Shown here: positions 41,027 to 51,889 of the stretch, piece after piece
Numbering within the stretch: position 1 is the stretch's first letter
Layout of the letters: each line of letters starts with the position of its first letter
Source: Proteus myxofaciens ATCC 19692
Lineage (GTDB): Bacteria; Pseudomonadota; Gammaproteobacteria; Enterobacterales; Enterobacteriaceae
Direction of reading: 5' to 3'
Length of the DNA: 57,783 bases
Assembly: GCF_001654855.1 (NCBI RefSeq)
Contig: NZ_LXEN01000125.1
Span: forward strand, 1-57,783
Translations under genes and position numbers: made by a program
Notes under the pieces: model-generated
Databases searched by the model: none
What the model was told of the DNA's origin: nothing
The model's input: only the letters and a program-made list of their open reading frames with translations

Positions 41027-41270
41027 TCATTCTATTTCTTGCTGTCTTTTTATTTTATTGAGCGTTTTCCAATGTAAGGGAACAATCGTTTTATTTTTCT
41101 CAGTATTAATGTCATCAGACCCGCTTAATAAAAACCAACTATATTGATTATCACCTTGATTAAAATCGTTACGCACAATCTTGTCGAAAGCTTTTATCTT
41201 CATTATTTGATGAGATTTTTTGTGCTCGTTGCCAAATAATATCTAAAATATCATTAGAATGATGTTTCAT
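41027..41270 (-). pseudogene. Decayed small HNH-type nuclease gene (two overlapping frames)
   Basis: Two short frames cover the region. One runs 41270-41169 (33 residues, GGAAAT ribosome-binding site) and contains DILDIIWQRAQ and ends FRQDCA. The other, 41203-41027, contains RNDFNQGDNQYSW, then SGSDDIN and VPLHW. Read together they resemble a small HNH-family protein of roughly 85-90 residues, usually ordered FRxDxCGAWI, YGWEIDHI, GGSDDIxNLxPLHW. The GAWI part is lost at the frame break, and the catalytic IDHI segment is missing. Family recognition is from memory of the motif order and needs a search. Two genuine tiny genes are a less likely alternative. Confidence 0.6.
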
Positions 41271-41281
41271 GGCTATTTCCA

Positions 41282-41336
41282 TAAAATAAACGCCCCAACA
41301 ATTGCGTTATATTGATAATGCAGTTGTTGAGGCGTT
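41282..41336 (-). terminator. Intrinsic terminator of the lnt operon
   Basis: On the minus strand AACGCC pairs with GGCGTT and an inner CAACAA/TTGTTG stem extends it, followed by TATTTTAT. It lies just beyond the lnt stop codon. Confidence 0.75.
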
Positions 41337-41342
41337 GTTATA

Positions 41343-42866
41343 TTAATGACGACGTTTAATAAATGCTAAAATAAGCAATAATACGACAATTATCCACAAC
41401 GGATAACTTCCTAACTTATAATAAGGTGTTAATCCAGTTGTTGGTGTCATCTCTTCCGCTAATGCTCCTTCTTCAAATTGAGGAAGCTGAGAAATAATAT
41501 CACCATTCGCTGCAATAAAAGCCGTTATTCCATTATTAGTTGAACGCAATAATGGTCTTCCTAACTCTAAAGCACGCATTCTTGCCATTTGAAAATGTTG
41601 CCAAGGGCCAATTGAGTGACCAAACCACGCATCATTTGATATTGTTAATAGAAAACGTGTATCGGGTTTAAAATTAGCGCGGACTTGTTCACCTAATATA
41701 ATTTCATAGCAAATGGCTGCCGTAATTTTCGTGTCATTAACTGTTAATTGAGGTTGAATATATTCACCTTGGCTTAATGATGACATCGGTAAATTAAAGA
41801 AAGGTGCTATTGGGCGAAGTAGTGATTCAAGCGGTACATATTCACCAAAAGGAACAAGGTGATGCTTATTATATCTATCAGTGGCTGGATATTTATAAGC
41901 ATTATGTTCACCTAAGGTAATCACACTATTATAAAAACGATAGCCTTCTAATGTCGGTCTTGCATCAATAATACCCGTCATTAAATGAGTATCTTGCTGC
42001 CTTAATTGTTTATCTAGCGCCTCAAGAAAACCTTGTTGTTGAATTTCAACATCAGGAATAGCCGATTCAGGCCAAATAATAAGGTTAGCATGACCAAGGT
42101 AAGGGCGACTTAAGCTTAAATAAGTCTCTAATGTTTTTTCTAACGTACCAGGTTGCCATTTTAATGATTGTGCAATGTTACCTTGTATTAAGGCTATTTC
42201 TTGCTTTTCATCTGATAAAGGCTGATACCATTGAATAGATTTTAAGCTCAGTGGCAAGAATAATAAAATAGCTGCTACAATAATGCTAGAAAGTGATTTT
42301 TTCACAATAGCAAAGGCAATTAATCCACTTATTATTGTTAAAAGTAGCGTTATTACAGTCACACCAAGGATAGGTGCAATTCCTTTTAATGGGCCATCAA
42401 TTTGACTATAACCAAATTGTAACCAAGGAAATCCTGATAATACCCAGCCTCTTAAAAATTCAGTTATTTGCCATAATGCAGGTGCTGCAAAGACAAATCG
42501 CCAAATTGTTAATTTAGGAAAGAATTTATTAAGGAGACCGGCAAAAAGAGCCGTGTAGAGCGATAAATAAAGGGCTAATAGTACGACTAAAAAAATATTT
42601 ACCGCAAAAGGCATACCACCAAAATCGGCAATACTGACGTAAACCCAGTTAACACCACTACCAAATAATCCAAATCCCCAAGCAAATCCCAGAGCTGTAC
42701 CTTGTTTTGTCGTACGCTCACTGATTACCAATAATAGACCTGATAGGGAAATTAATGCCGTAGGCCAAAAATCAAATGGAGAAAAAGCAAGTGTGCCTAT
42801 TGCACCGAAAAAAACCGCCAGAAAGGCACGAACCCACTGGCGGTTTAAGAAAGAGAATTTATTCAT
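41343..42866 (-). CDS. lnt: Apolipoprotein N-acyltransferase
   Basis: Lnt adds the third acyl chain to the N-terminal cysteine of lipoproteins in the inner membrane. The roughly 507-residue protein has multiple N-terminal membrane segments and a nitrilase-fold periplasmic domain. The catalytic triad regions are visible: WPESAIPD (Glu), [12 protein letters not shown] (Lys) and [10 protein letters not shown] (Cys). The ATG at 42866 is preferred, with AGGAT upstream and inside the corC overlap zone; the ATGs at 42884 and 42881 overlap the corC end. Confidence 0.95.
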   Translation of the reverse strand: MNKFSFLNRQWVRAFLAVFFGAIGTLAFSPFDFWPTALISLSGLLLVISERTTKQGTALGFAWGFGLFGSGVNWVYVSIADFGGMPFAVNIFLVVLLALYLSLYTALFAGLLNKFFPKLTIWRFVFAAPALWQITEFLRGWVLSGFPWLQFGYSQIDGPLKGIAPILGVTVITLLLTIISGLIAFAIVKKSLSSIIVAAILLFLPLSLKSIQWYQPLSDEKQEIALIQGNIAQSLKWQPGTLEKTLETYLSLSRPYLGHANLIIWPESAIPDVEIQQQGFLEALDKQLRQQDTHLMTGIIDARPTLEGYRFYNSVITLGEHNAYKYPATDRYNKHHLVPFGEYVPLESLLRPIAPFFNLPMSSLSQGEYIQPQLTVNDTKITAAICYEIILGEQVRANFKPDTRFLLTISNDAWFGHSIGPWQHFQMARMRALELGRPLLRSTNNGITAFIAANGDIISQLPQFEEGALAEEMTPTTGLTPYYKLGSYPLWIIVVLLLILAFIKRRH

Positions 42867-42873
42867 TGATATC

Positions 42874-43755
42874 CTATGCATCATTACCTAATTCAGGGAT
42901 AGGCGCATCATCGGGGATGTGTACATAAACCTGAATTATTTTACGGCTGTCTGCCATAACCACTTTAAACTGGTAGTTATCAATAGTAATAGTTTCACCA
43001 CGAGCAGGAAGATGACCAAAGGCTTGCATCACTAAGCCACCAATAGTATCAACCTCGTCATCGCTAAAGTGTGTACCGAATGCGTCATTAAAATCTTCAA
43101 TCTGGGTTAAAGCTCTAACTGAGTAAGCGTGACGGCTTAATGGACGAATATCGATATCATCCTCGTCGTCATACTCATCTTCAATTTCGCCCACGATGAG
43201 CTCAAGAATATCTTCAATCGTTACCAGACCAGAAACACCACCAAATTCATCAATGACAATAGCCATATGATAACGTTGAGAGCGGAACTCTTTTAATAGG
43301 CGGTCTACGCGTTTACTTTCAGGTACAACAACCGCAGAACGTAGGACTTTATCCATACTAAAGGGCTCTGCATCAGTACGCATAAATGGCAGCAAATCTT
43401 TTGCCATTAACAAGCCTTCAATATGATCTTTGTCCTCGCTAATAACAGGGAAACGGGAATGTGCTGAATCAATTATTACATCTAAGCATTCATCAAGTGT
43501 TTGATTGCGTTTTAATGTAACAATTTGAGAGCGAGGGATCATGATATCCCGTACTCGTTGTTCAGCAATATCCATAACCCCTTCAAGCATATCGCGGGTA
43601 TCAGGATCAATTAATTCTTTCTGTTCAGAATCGCGGATAAGCTCCATCAGTTCATTACGATTTTTAGGCTCACCGTGGAACCACTGATTAAGCAGTGTGA
43701 GAAACCCTTTTTTAGGACCAGGGTTGTCGTTACTCGAAGATTGGTCGTCGCTCAT
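42874..43755 (-). CDS. corC: CorC family CBS-domain protein (magnesium/cobalt efflux-associated)
   Basis: The 293-residue cytosolic protein has a CBS domain pair (about 65-190, beginning [13 protein letters not shown] and including the [18 protein letters not shown] segment) and a C-terminal CorC/HlyC domain (about 205-285). E. coli CorC (YbeX) is linked to cobalt and magnesium efflux and more recently to ribosome metabolism, consistent with its place next to ybeY. It lies between ybeY and lnt in the conserved ybeZ-ybeY-corC-lnt order. Confidence 0.93.
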   Translation of the reverse strand: MSDDQSSSNDNPGPKKGFLTLLNQWFHGEPKNRNELMELIRDSEQKELIDPDTRDMLEGVMDIAEQRVRDIMIPRSQIVTLKRNQTLDECLDVIIDSAHSRFPVISEDKDHIEGLLMAKDLLPFMRTDAEPFSMDKVLRSAVVVPESKRVDRLLKEFRSQRYHMAIVIDEFGGVSGLVTIEDILELIVGEIEDEYDDEDDIDIRPLSRHAYSVRALTQIEDFNDAFGTHFSDDEVDTIGGLVMQAFGHLPARGETITIDNYQFKVVMADSRKIIQVYVHIPDDAPIPELGNDA

Positions 43756-43827
43756 GGCGTTTTAAACTATTTTCCTCAATTGTCGCGTTAATGAAATATA
43801 GTATTTATCATAAAAACAAGAGAACTG

Positions 43828-44295
43828 TTACTCTTTTTCGATTAAATACGGATCTTCATAACCTAATTTCTGTAAAATTTCTGTCTCTAAACCTTCCATC
43901 TCTTCTGCTTCATCATCTTCAATATGATCATAGCCTAAAAGATGTAAACATCCATGAATAACCATGTGTGCCCAGTGTTCTTCAACAGTTTTATCCTGTT
44001 CTGCTGCCTCTTTTTCGACAACTTGGCGACAAATAATTAAGTCACCTAACAGGGGTAATTCAACTTCAGGTGGTGCTTCAAATGGGAAAGAAAGCACATT
44101 TGTTGGTTTGTCTTTTCCACGATAAGTTAAATTGAGTTCGTGGCTTTCAGCTTCATCAACAATACGAATAGTCACTTCGCTAACTGGCTGAAATTGTGGC
44201 AAAACGGCTTCTAACCATTGCATAAATTGGGCTTTTGTTGGAAGCCCTTGTGTATTTTCAGACACAATTTGTAAATCAAGGATAACTTCACTCAT
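43828..44295 (-). CDS. ybeY: Endoribonuclease YbeY (rRNA maturation factor)
   Basis: YbeY is a metal-dependent endoribonuclease that helps mature the 3' end of 16S rRNA and supports ribosome quality control. The 155-residue protein ends like E. coli YbeY and has the zinc motif [11 protein letters not shown] near residue 114. The ATG at 44295 is chosen because it gives the conserved N-terminus MSEVILDLQ and overlaps the ybeZ stop by 8 bases; the open frame extends 42 codons upstream inside ybeZ. Confidence 0.96.
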   Translation of the reverse strand: MSEVILDLQIVSENTQGLPTKAQFMQWLEAVLPQFQPVSEVTIRIVDEAESHELNLTYRGKDKPTNVLSFPFEAPPEVELPLLGDLIICRQVVEKEAAEQDKTVEEHWAHMVIHGCLHLLGYDHIEDDEAEEMEGLETEILQKLGYEDPYLIEKE

Positions 44296-45349
44296 GATTT
44301 TCTCTCTGAAGCTTTTCTTTTTCTGCTTTAATCGCTTGACGACGTTTTTGGTCTTCGACTTCCCACGCCTCATAAGCAACAACGATTTTAGCAACAACAG
44401 GGTGACGTACAACGTCTTCACTGTGGAAAAAATTAAAGCTTAAATCGTTAACATCAGATAATACTTCAATTGCATGACGTAAACCTGATTTATTCCCTCT
44501 AGGTAAATCAATCTGAGTAATGTCGCCCGTGATAACCGCTTTAGAGTTAAACCCAATACGCGTTAAAAACATTTTCATTTGTTCGATGGTCGTATTTTGA
44601 CTTTCATCGAGAATGATAAAGGCATCATTGAGTGTACGGCCTCGCATATAAGCAAGAGGTGCTACTTCAATCACGTTGCGCTCTATCAGTTTCTCAACTT
44701 TTTCAAAACCTAACATCTCAAATAACGCATCGTAAAGGGGTCTTAAATACGGATCGACTTTTTGGCTTAGATCACCCGGTAAAAAACCTAATTTTTCACC
44801 TGCTTCAACAGCTGGACGTGTAAGCAAGATTCGACGTACTTCTTGACGCTCAAGAGCATCAACAGCGGCAGCAACAGCCAGATAAGTTTTCCCTGTACCT
44901 GCCGGTCCAATACCAAATGTAATGTCATGTGTTTGGATATTTGCAATATACTGAGCCTGATTAGGTGTACGAGGTTTAATAACACCTCGTTTAGTACGAA
45001 TATTCGTTGCTTTACCATATTCAGGAACATGTTCATCACTTTGCTCTAACGCACGGCTTTCTTGGATTGCAAGATGGATCTGTTCAGGGTTGATATCAGG
45101 GATAGCACCTTTAATAGGTGCGGTTTCCACATACAGATGACGTAAAATTGCTGTTGCCGCATTCACACATAACGATTTACCCGTTAGTCTAAAACGGTTG
45201 TCTCTGTGGTTTATCTCGATACCTAAACGGCGTTCAAGTTGTTTTATATTATCGTCAAATGGTCCACAAAGGCTCATTAAACGGGCATTATCTGCGGGTT
45301 CTAAGAAAATTTCTTGGGTCGCTACCTGTGTATGTGCTATTACTGACAC
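44288..45349 (-). CDS. ybeZ: PhoH-like ATPase YbeZ
   Basis: YbeZ is a PhoH-type P-loop ATPase that works with YbeY in RNA handling. The 353-residue protein has an N-terminal KH-like segment, Walker [12 protein letters not shown] (about 152), and the helicase-like [11 protein letters not shown] and [12 protein letters not shown] motifs. The extreme C-terminus is lysine- and glutamate-rich. It lies 27 bases after miaB and overlaps ybeY. Confidence 0.95.
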   Translation of the reverse strand: MSVIAHTQVATQEIFLEPADNARLMSLCGPFDDNIKQLERRLGIEINHRDNRFRLTGKSLCVNAATAILRHLYVETAPIKGAIPDINPEQIHLAIQESRALEQSDEHVPEYGKATNIRTKRGVIKPRTPNQAQYIANIQTHDITFGIGPAGTGKTYLAVAAAVDALERQEVRRILLTRPAVEAGEKLGFLPGDLSQKVDPYLRPLYDALFEMLGFEKVEKLIERNVIEVAPLAYMRGRTLNDAFIILDESQNTTIEQMKMFLTRIGFNSKAVITGDITQIDLPRGNKSGLRHAIEVLSDVNDLSFNFFHSEDVVRHPVVAKIVVAYEAWEVEDQKRRQAIKAEKEKLQRENHE

Positions 45350-45376
45350 TGATTCTCCTTTGTTAAGTCTGACAAA

Positions 45377-46807
45377 TTAAGGCTGATAAACACCAACACC
45401 TAATTCATCTTCTTTACGAGTACGTGCAATGACGGATTGTGGTGATTCATGAGAACGTAAGCTCATTTGTGCTTCTGTTTTAACGACTTTACCACGTAAT
45501 GAATTGGCATAAACATCAACGATTTCAACGTCAACAAATTTACCAATCATATCTGGTGTACCTTCAAAGTTAACGACACGGTTATGATCAGTTCGGCCTG
45601 AAAGTTCCATCACATTTTTACGTGAAGGGCCTTCAACAAGAACACGTTGTACTGTATTAACCATTGCGCGACTAAAACTCATTGCTTGCTGATTGATACG
45701 TTGTTGAAGAAGATGTAAACGCTGTTTTTTCTCTTCTTCTGTCACATCATCAGGTAAATCAGCGGCTGGTGTACCTGGACGCGCTGAGTATATAAAACTA
45801 AAGCTCATATCAAAATTAATATCAGCAATCAGTTTCATTGTTTTTTCAAAGTCGTCTTGGGTTTCACCTGGGAAACCAATGATAAAGTCAGAACTTATCA
45901 GAATATCAGGGCGTGCTTTACGTAATTTGCGAATGATGCTCTTAAATTCAAGAGCGGTATGATTGCGCTTCATCAATGTTAGAATGCGATCAGAACCACT
46001 TTGTACAGGTAAATGTAGATAGCTGGCTAATTCTGGCGTATCTTCATAAACAGCAATAATATCATCCGTAAATTCAATAGGATGGCTGGTGGTGAAACGG
46101 ATTCTATCAATTCCGTCAATCGCAGCAACTAAGCGAATTAATTCGGCAAAGCTACAAATTTCACCATCAAATGTTGCTCCACGATAGGCGTTAACGTTTT
46201 GACCTAATAGATTAACTTCACGAACACCTTGTGCTGCAAGCTGTGCAATTTCGAAAAGAATATCATCACTAGGGCGACTGACTTCCTCACCGCGAGTATA
46301 AGGCACAACACAAAATGAACAGTATTTGTTACAGCCTTCCATAATGGAAACGTATGCAGAAGGACCTTCAGCACGAGGCTCTGGCAAACGATCAAATTTT
46401 TCGATTTCAGGGAAACTGATATCGACAACAGGACTTTTCGTTCCTTTCACCTGATTAATCATTTCAGGTAAACGGTGTAATGTTTGTGGTCCAAAGATAA
46501 TATCAACGCATTGTGCACGTTGACGGATATAATCACCTTCTTGAGAGGCAACACAACCACCGACACCAATAATAATATCGGGTCTACTATCTTTGAAGTA
46601 TTTCCAACGTCCTAGCTGATGAAACACTTTTTCTTGTGCTTTCTCACGGATAGAACAGGTATTCAGCAGTAGAATGTCCGCTTCTTCTGCAACATCGGTT
46701 AACTGGTAACCGTGAGTGCTTTCGAGTAGGTCTGCCATTTTGGATGAATCGTACTCATTCATCTGACAGCCCCAAGTTTTGATGTACAGTTTTTTTATCG
46801 GCGACAT
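45377..46807 (-). CDS. miaB: tRNA-2-methylthio-N6-isopentenyladenosine synthase MiaB
   Basis: MiaB is a radical SAM methylthiotransferase that completes ms2i6A at tRNA position 37. The 476-residue protein has the three auxiliary-cluster cysteines ([28 protein letters not shown]), the radical SAM motif CNKYCSFC in [19 protein letters not shown], and a C-terminal TRAM domain (about 385-445). It heads the miaB-ybeZ-ybeY-corC-lnt operon. Confidence 0.97.
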   Translation of the reverse strand: MSPIKKLYIKTWGCQMNEYDSSKMADLLESTHGYQLTDVAEEADILLLNTCSIREKAQEKVFHQLGRWKYFKDSRPDIIIGVGGCVASQEGDYIRQRAQCVDIIFGPQTLHRLPEMINQVKGTKSPVVDISFPEIEKFDRLPEPRAEGPSAYVSIMEGCNKYCSFCVVPYTRGEEVSRPSDDILFEIAQLAAQGVREVNLLGQNVNAYRGATFDGEICSFAELIRLVAAIDGIDRIRFTTSHPIEFTDDIIAVYEDTPELASYLHLPVQSGSDRILTLMKRNHTALEFKSIIRKLRKARPDILISSDFIIGFPGETQDDFEKTMKLIADINFDMSFSFIYSARPGTPAADLPDDVTEEEKKQRLHLLQQRINQQAMSFSRAMVNTVQRVLVEGPSRKNVMELSGRTDHNRVVNFEGTPDMIGKFVDVEIVDVYANSLRGKVVKTEAQMSLRSHESPQSVIARTRKEDELGVGVYQP

Positions 46808-46982
46808 TGTGTAAATCCGGTATTTTCAGTGAGACAATAAGCAAGTCACTGGAAAACGTTGCGTGTAATAAGTCAATAAGACGGTTATTGTAGTCATTTG
46901 TGTGGTCAGTGACTAGAGTAAGTCGGCGCTAATTCTTTATGGCGTTCAATATAAGTAGCGCTTATCTATTATTTTCTAAGTA

Positions 46983-48185
46983 ATGAGTTATGGCATAACA
47001 ATGATGAGTAAAGTAAAAACCGATTTTGATGCAATCATCGCAGGTGGAGGCATGATTGGCGCAGCCGCTGCATTAGGGCTTGCGCAAGAAGGGCTACGTG
47101 TTGCAATGATTGAACGACAATCACCAGCACCTTTTAATGCCTCATCTCATCCTGATATTCGTATTTCCGCTATTAGTTGCGCATCAATAAGTTTATTAAA
47201 ACAGCTAGGTGTCTGGCAACATGTTTTAGACATGCGTTGCGCACCTTACCTAACTCTTGAAACATGGGAAGAAGAAAATACACATGTTGTTTTTGATGCT
47301 AAAAGTTTAGGATTGCCTGAATTAGGTTATATGGTCGAAAACCGTATATTACAACTGGCACTATGGAAAGAAATAGAAAAAAACAGCAATATCACGCTTT
47401 TGTGCCCTAATAGCTTAAGTAATATGTCTTATTCTGATAATCAATGGAATATGACATTATCTGATGGTCGTAATATCAGCACACAATTAGTTGTTGGTGC
47501 TGATGGTGCAAATTCACAAGTGAGACAACTTGCCGGTATTGGCAGTAATGGCTGGCAATATCGCCAATCTTGTATGTTAATTACAGTGAAAACAGAATTA
47601 CCACCAGAAAAAGGGACATGGCAACGTTTTTATCCTTCAGGTCCTCGCGCTTATTTGCCACTTTTTGATAATTGGGCTTGCTTAGTTTGGTATGATTCAC
47701 CAGAGCGTATTAGAAAGCTACAAAGTATGCCAATGGTACAGTTGGAAAAAGAAATTTCACATGCATTTCCTGAGCGTTTAGGGAAAGTCACGCCAATTGC
47801 AGCGGGCTCGTTTCCATTAACACGTCAACACGCTAGCCGTTATGTTGATAAAGGGATTATTTTACTCGGTGATGCTGCGCATACCATAAATCCGTTAGCA
47901 GGACAGGGCGTTAATTTAGGATATCGTGATGTTGATTGTTTTCTAAAATTAGTCGCTAATGCGAAAGAACATTATGAACCTTGGAATTCTCTGGCGTTAT
48001 TGAAAAAATACCAACGTCGCCGTATGCCTGATAATCTTGCTATGCAAGCAGGAATGGATCTTTTTTATCATGCTTTTAGTCACCCTTTACCGGGTTTAAA
48101 AATGGTCAGAAATTTAGGCTTAATGGTGGCGCAAAATGCAGGTAAAGCAAAAGAAATTGCACTGCGATATGCTTTAGGATTGTAG
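46983..48185 (+). CDS. ubiF: 3-demethoxyubiquinol 3-hydroxylase UbiF
   Basis: UbiF is the FAD-dependent monooxygenase of the last hydroxylation in ubiquinone synthesis. The 400-residue protein has the Rossmann motif GGGMIGAAAALGLAQEG near residues 17-33, the VGADGANSQVRQ segment, and the second FAD motif ILLGDAAHTINPLAGQGVNLG near 297. Position beside miaB, divergent, matches E. coli ubiF. The start is either 46983 or the internal ATGs at 47001/47004; ribosome-binding evidence is weak for all. Confidence 0.95.
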   Translation: MSYGITMMSKVKTDFDAIIAGGGMIGAAAALGLAQEGLRVAMIERQSPAPFNASSHPDIRISAISCASISLLKQLGVWQHVLDMRCAPYLTLETWEEENTHVVFDAKSLGLPELGYMVENRILQLALWKEIEKNSNITLLCPNSLSNMSYSDNQWNMTLSDGRNISTQLVVGADGANSQVRQLAGIGSNGWQYRQSCMLITVKTELPPEKGTWQRFYPSGPRAYLPLFDNWACLVWYDSPERIRKLQSMPMVQLEKEISHAFPERLGKVTPIAAGSFPLTRQHASRYVDKGIILLGDAAHTINPLAGQGVNLGYRDVDCFLKLVANAKEHYEPWNSLALLKKYQRRRMPDNLAMQAGMDLFYHAFSHPLPGLKMVRNLGLMVAQNAGKAKEIALRYALGL

Positions 48186-48192
48186 ACATTGC

Positions 48193-48222
48193 TGATGCGA
48201 TGATCGGCTGATCATCGCATCA
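48193..48222. terminator. Hairpin between the convergent ubiF and frmB genes
   Basis: The perfect 13-base arms TGATGCGATGATC and GATCATCGCATCA enclose GGCT. It lies just after the ubiF stop and before the frmB stop. No T-run is present, so termination or 3'-end protection in both directions is inferred. Confidence 0.55.
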
Positions 48223-48228
48223 AGAAGA

Positions 48229-49059
48229 TTAAGCATTTAAATGTTTGGCATGAAAAGCAATATGTTCACCAATAAAACTGGATACAAAATAGTAACTATG
48301 ATCATACCCTTGGTGTAAATTTAGCGCATAAGAGAGCTGATTTTTATCACAAACTTCAGCGAATAATTCAGGCTTGAGCTGTTCTTGATAAAAAGGATCA
48401 CTTAAACCAACATCAATACGTATGGGTAATACGTTTTTGGCTTCTTTTAGTAATTCAATTGTATCATACTGTTTCCAGTCCTCGGTATTCGCACCTAAAT
48501 ATGCTCTGAAGGCTTTTTGTCCCCAAGGTACTTGGCTGGGTGCAACTATTGGTGAAAATGCCGACACACTGCAATAGCGCGCTGAATTACGCAGTGCAAT
48601 CATTAACGCCCCATGTCCTCCCATAGAATGTCCGCTAATAGCGCGTTTATCATTTACAGGAAAGTGGGATTCTATTAATGAAGGCAACTCATTAACGATA
48701 TAGTCGTACATCTTATAATGTGTTGACCATGGTGCTTGTGTTGCGTTGAGATAAAATCCCGCACCTTGTCCAAGATCATAGGTATTATCATCGGCAATGT
48801 CTTCACCACGAGGGCTTGTATCAGGGATAACTAATACTACGTTATGTTTAGCTGCAAATTGTTGAGCACCCGCTTTAGTAATAAAATTTTGCTCATTACA
48901 GGTTAAACCTGATAGCCAGTATAAAACAGGGTATTTCTTTGCTGCTTCTAATTGGGGAAGATAAACAGCAATATTCATCTGACAATTTAGTGTGTCAGAG
49001 TGATGCTTATAGACTTCTTGCCAACCACCAAAGCAGGCATGGCGTTCAATCCTTTCCAT
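48229..49059 (-). CDS. frmB: S-formylglutathione hydrolase
   Basis: This esterase releases formate from S-formylglutathione, the second step of glutathione-dependent formaldehyde detoxification. The 276-residue protein has the serine hydrolase motif GHSMGG in AISGHSMGGHGALM near residue 147, and the HDHSYYFVSSF-type histidine region (GYDHSYYFVSSF) near the end. It lies 60 bases after frmA in the frmRAB operon; FghA/FrmB/YeiG cannot be told apart by function. Confidence 0.95.
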   Translation of the reverse strand: MERIERHACFGGWQEVYKHHSDTLNCQMNIAVYLPQLEAAKKYPVLYWLSGLTCNEQNFITKAGAQQFAAKHNVVLVIPDTSPRGEDIADDNTYDLGQGAGFYLNATQAPWSTHYKMYDYIVNELPSLIESHFPVNDKRAISGHSMGGHGALMIALRNSARYCSVSAFSPIVAPSQVPWGQKAFRAYLGANTEDWKQYDTIELLKEAKNVLPIRIDVGLSDPFYQEQLKPELFAEVCDKNQLSYALNLHQGYDHSYYFVSSFIGEHIAFHAKHLNA

Positions 49060-49119
49060 TTTGACTCCTTAAATAACAAAGACAGACCTATGCCAATATC
49101 AACATAGACCTGAGAATGA

Positions 49120-50525
<1,406 letters not shown>

Positions 50526-50542
50526 ATCCATAATCCTTATTT

Positions 50543-50564
50543 ATACTATAGGGGAGTATAGTAT
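50543..50564. promoter_or_regulatory. FrmR operator
   Basis: The exact inverted arms ATACTATA and TATAGTAT flank GGGGAG. An AT-rich inverted repeat around a G-tract is the hallmark of CsoR/RcnR-family operators. It lies 18-39 bases before the chosen frmR start, so bound repressor would cover the promoter. The site is seen; binding is inferred. Confidence 0.8.
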
Positions 50565-50723
50565 TTGTATGAATGTTTGTACAGAGAGAGCGCAAAAGAG
50601 AGCGGAGTGACTAATAATTACTGATTTGTAGTAATAAAATAGGAATTAATAAAAATGGAATGTTGAGTGAAACTAAGGGAAAAGAATAATTATATCGAAA
50701 AAAACCACTTGAGAGACAAAAAC

Positions 50724-50746
50724 AAAAAAGACCCGCTTTGCGAGTC
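50724..50746 (-). terminator. Intrinsic terminator of the tRNA operon
   Basis: On the minus strand GACTCGC and GCGGGTC pair (with a G-T pair) around AAA and are followed by TTTTTTG. It lies about 40 bases beyond the last tRNA gene. Confidence 0.85.
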
Positions 50747-50783
50747 TTCTTTGCTGATTCAGTGATAAGCACTGATATATCAA

Positions 50784-50868
50784 TGGTGCGGAAGGCGAGA
50801 CTTGAACTCGCACACCTTGCGGCGCCAGAACCTAAATCTGGTGCGTCTACCAATTTCGCCACTTCCGC
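50784..50868 (-). tRNA. leuW: tRNA-Leu (anticodon UAG)
   Basis: The gene folds as an 85-base class II tRNA including an encoded CCA end, with anticodon TAG in the loop. The acceptor stem begins GCGGAAG. It is the last tRNA of the operon, in the place of a Gln tRNA in E. coli. Confidence 0.96.
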
Positions 50869-50916
50869 AACAACCTTGTGAAAAAAAGACTTAACTACAA
50901 TCTCTCTTTCTAAATA

Positions 50917-50991
50917 TGGCTGGGATACCAGGATTCGAACCTGGGAATGCCAGGATCAAAACCTGGTGCCTTACCGCTTGGCGATATCCCA
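50917..50991 (-). tRNA. tRNA-Gln (anticodon UUG)
   Basis: The 75-base gene with encoded CCA has acceptor stem start TGGGATA and anticodon TTG. It is sixth in transcription order and reads the same in its visible sequence as the other two Gln genes. Confidence 0.96.
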
Positions 50992-50996
50992 AAAAA

Positions 50997-51073
50997 TGGT
51001 GGCTATGACGGGATTCGAACCTGTGACCCCAACATTATGAGTGTTGTGCTCTAACCAGCTGAGCTACATAGCC
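50997..51073 (-). tRNA. tRNA-Met (elongator, anticodon CAU)
   Basis: The 77-base gene with encoded CCA starts GGCTATG and has anticodon CAT. The acceptor stem G-C pair at its end marks an elongator rather than initiator tRNA. It is fifth in the operon. Confidence 0.95.
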
Positions 51074-51093
51074 ATATTGAACTTAGCAGAAAA

Positions 51094-51168
51094 TGGCTGG
51101 GATACCAGGATTCGAACCTGGGAATGCCAGGATCAAAACCTGGTGCCTTACCGCTTGGCGATATCCCA
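51094..51168 (-). tRNA. tRNA-Gln (anticodon UUG)
   Basis: A 75-base gene with encoded CCA and anticodon TTG; fourth in the operon. It corresponds by position to glnW of E. coli. Confidence 0.96.
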
Positions 51169-51210
51169 ACTGCTAATTCAATGTCAACGTAATCGATCTT
51201 ATCAGTAAAA

Positions 51211-51285
51211 TGGCTGGGATACCAGGATTCGAACCTGGGAATGCCAGGATCAAAACCTGGTGCCTTACCGCTTGGCGATATCCCA
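51211..51285 (-). tRNA. tRNA-Gln (anticodon UUG)
   Basis: A 75-base gene with encoded CCA and anticodon TTG; third in the operon. It corresponds by position to glnU of E. coli. Confidence 0.96.
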
Positions 51286-51310
51286 ACTGATAAAATCTGA
51301 CGAGGTTAAA

Positions 51311-51395
51311 TGGTGCGGGAGGCGAGACTTGAACTCGCACACCTTGCGGCGCCAGAACCTAAATCTGGTGCGTCTACCAATTTCGCCACTCCCGC
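51311..51395 (-). tRNA. leuW: tRNA-Leu (anticodon UAG)
   Basis: An 85-base class II tRNA with encoded CCA and anticodon TAG; second in the operon, the leuW position of E. coli. Its acceptor stem GCGGGAG/CTCCCGC differs from the other Leu copy by a compensated base pair. Confidence 0.96.
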
Positions 51396-51402
51396 AAAAA
51401 GA

Positions 51403-51479
51403 TGGTGGCTATGACGGGATTCGAACCTGTGACCCCAACATTATGAGTGTTGTGCTCTAACCAGCTGAGCTACATAGCC
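51403..51479 (-). tRNA. metT: tRNA-Met (elongator, anticodon CAU)
   Basis: A 77-base gene with encoded CCA and anticodon CAT; first gene of the tRNA operon, corresponding to E. coli metT. The promoter lies about 40 bases upstream. Confidence 0.95.
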
Positions 51480-51518
51480 ATCTTTTTTTGCATAACCTTC
51501 GTCGGCGTTGCGGGGCGC

Positions 51519-51547
51519 ATTATGCGTATTACAGACAATTCCGTCAA
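51519..51547 (-). promoter_or_regulatory. Promoter of the tRNA operon with GC-rich discriminator
   Basis: On the minus strand TTGACG (51542-51547) is followed after 17 bases by CATAAT (51519-51524), then GCGCCCCG. The GC-rich discriminator is typical of stringently controlled stable-RNA promoters. The start site should lie near 51510-51513. Confidence 0.85.
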
Positions 51548-51889
51548 CTGCTTTTTGCATTAATTTACGAGAAAAGTGTTCGTTTGCTCGCTGGTTAATC
51601 ATTTTGTCGAAAAAAGATCCAAAAAACAACCTTGTTGTTGAAAAAAATATCAAACTAAATAAGCACGTAACCGATGAATAAAAAGGAAAAAGAGAAGGAT
51701 AAATAGAATATAGATAGAAAAAATAGCTTCTTAAAAAAGGAATGTTAGACACTTAATTAAACACATCATAAAATTGTGATGTGTTTAATTATTCAAAAAG
51801 TTTATCACTTGAATTTTAAGTGTATTTTACGATAAACATAATGAAAACGACCTATTTTAGTCCTTACAGACTTTTTTCTAAGCGTTCTG
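51548..51889. other. Intergenic region between the tRNA promoter and nagC
   Basis: No gene is supported. A perfect stem with arms AATTAAACACATCA and TGATGTGTTTAATT (51755-51790) and a smaller CACTT/AAGTG hairpin near 51816-51832 lie after nagC and may end its transcript, although neither has a good T-run. Confidence 0.5.

Noticed and set aside
50611..50862. 83-codon frame across tRNA-Leu
   Set aside because: It starts within the tRNA-Leu gene and passes the tRNA terminator; the apparent protein is a common tRNA-derived artefact.
50917..51285. Three nearly identical 75-base repeats that could look like a CRISPR-like array
   Set aside because: They fold as complete tRNA-Gln genes with encoded CCA ends.
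51441..51752. 103-codon frame across a tRNA-Met gene and the tRNA promoter
   Set aside because: It runs through a tRNA and its promoter, so it cannot be a real gene.
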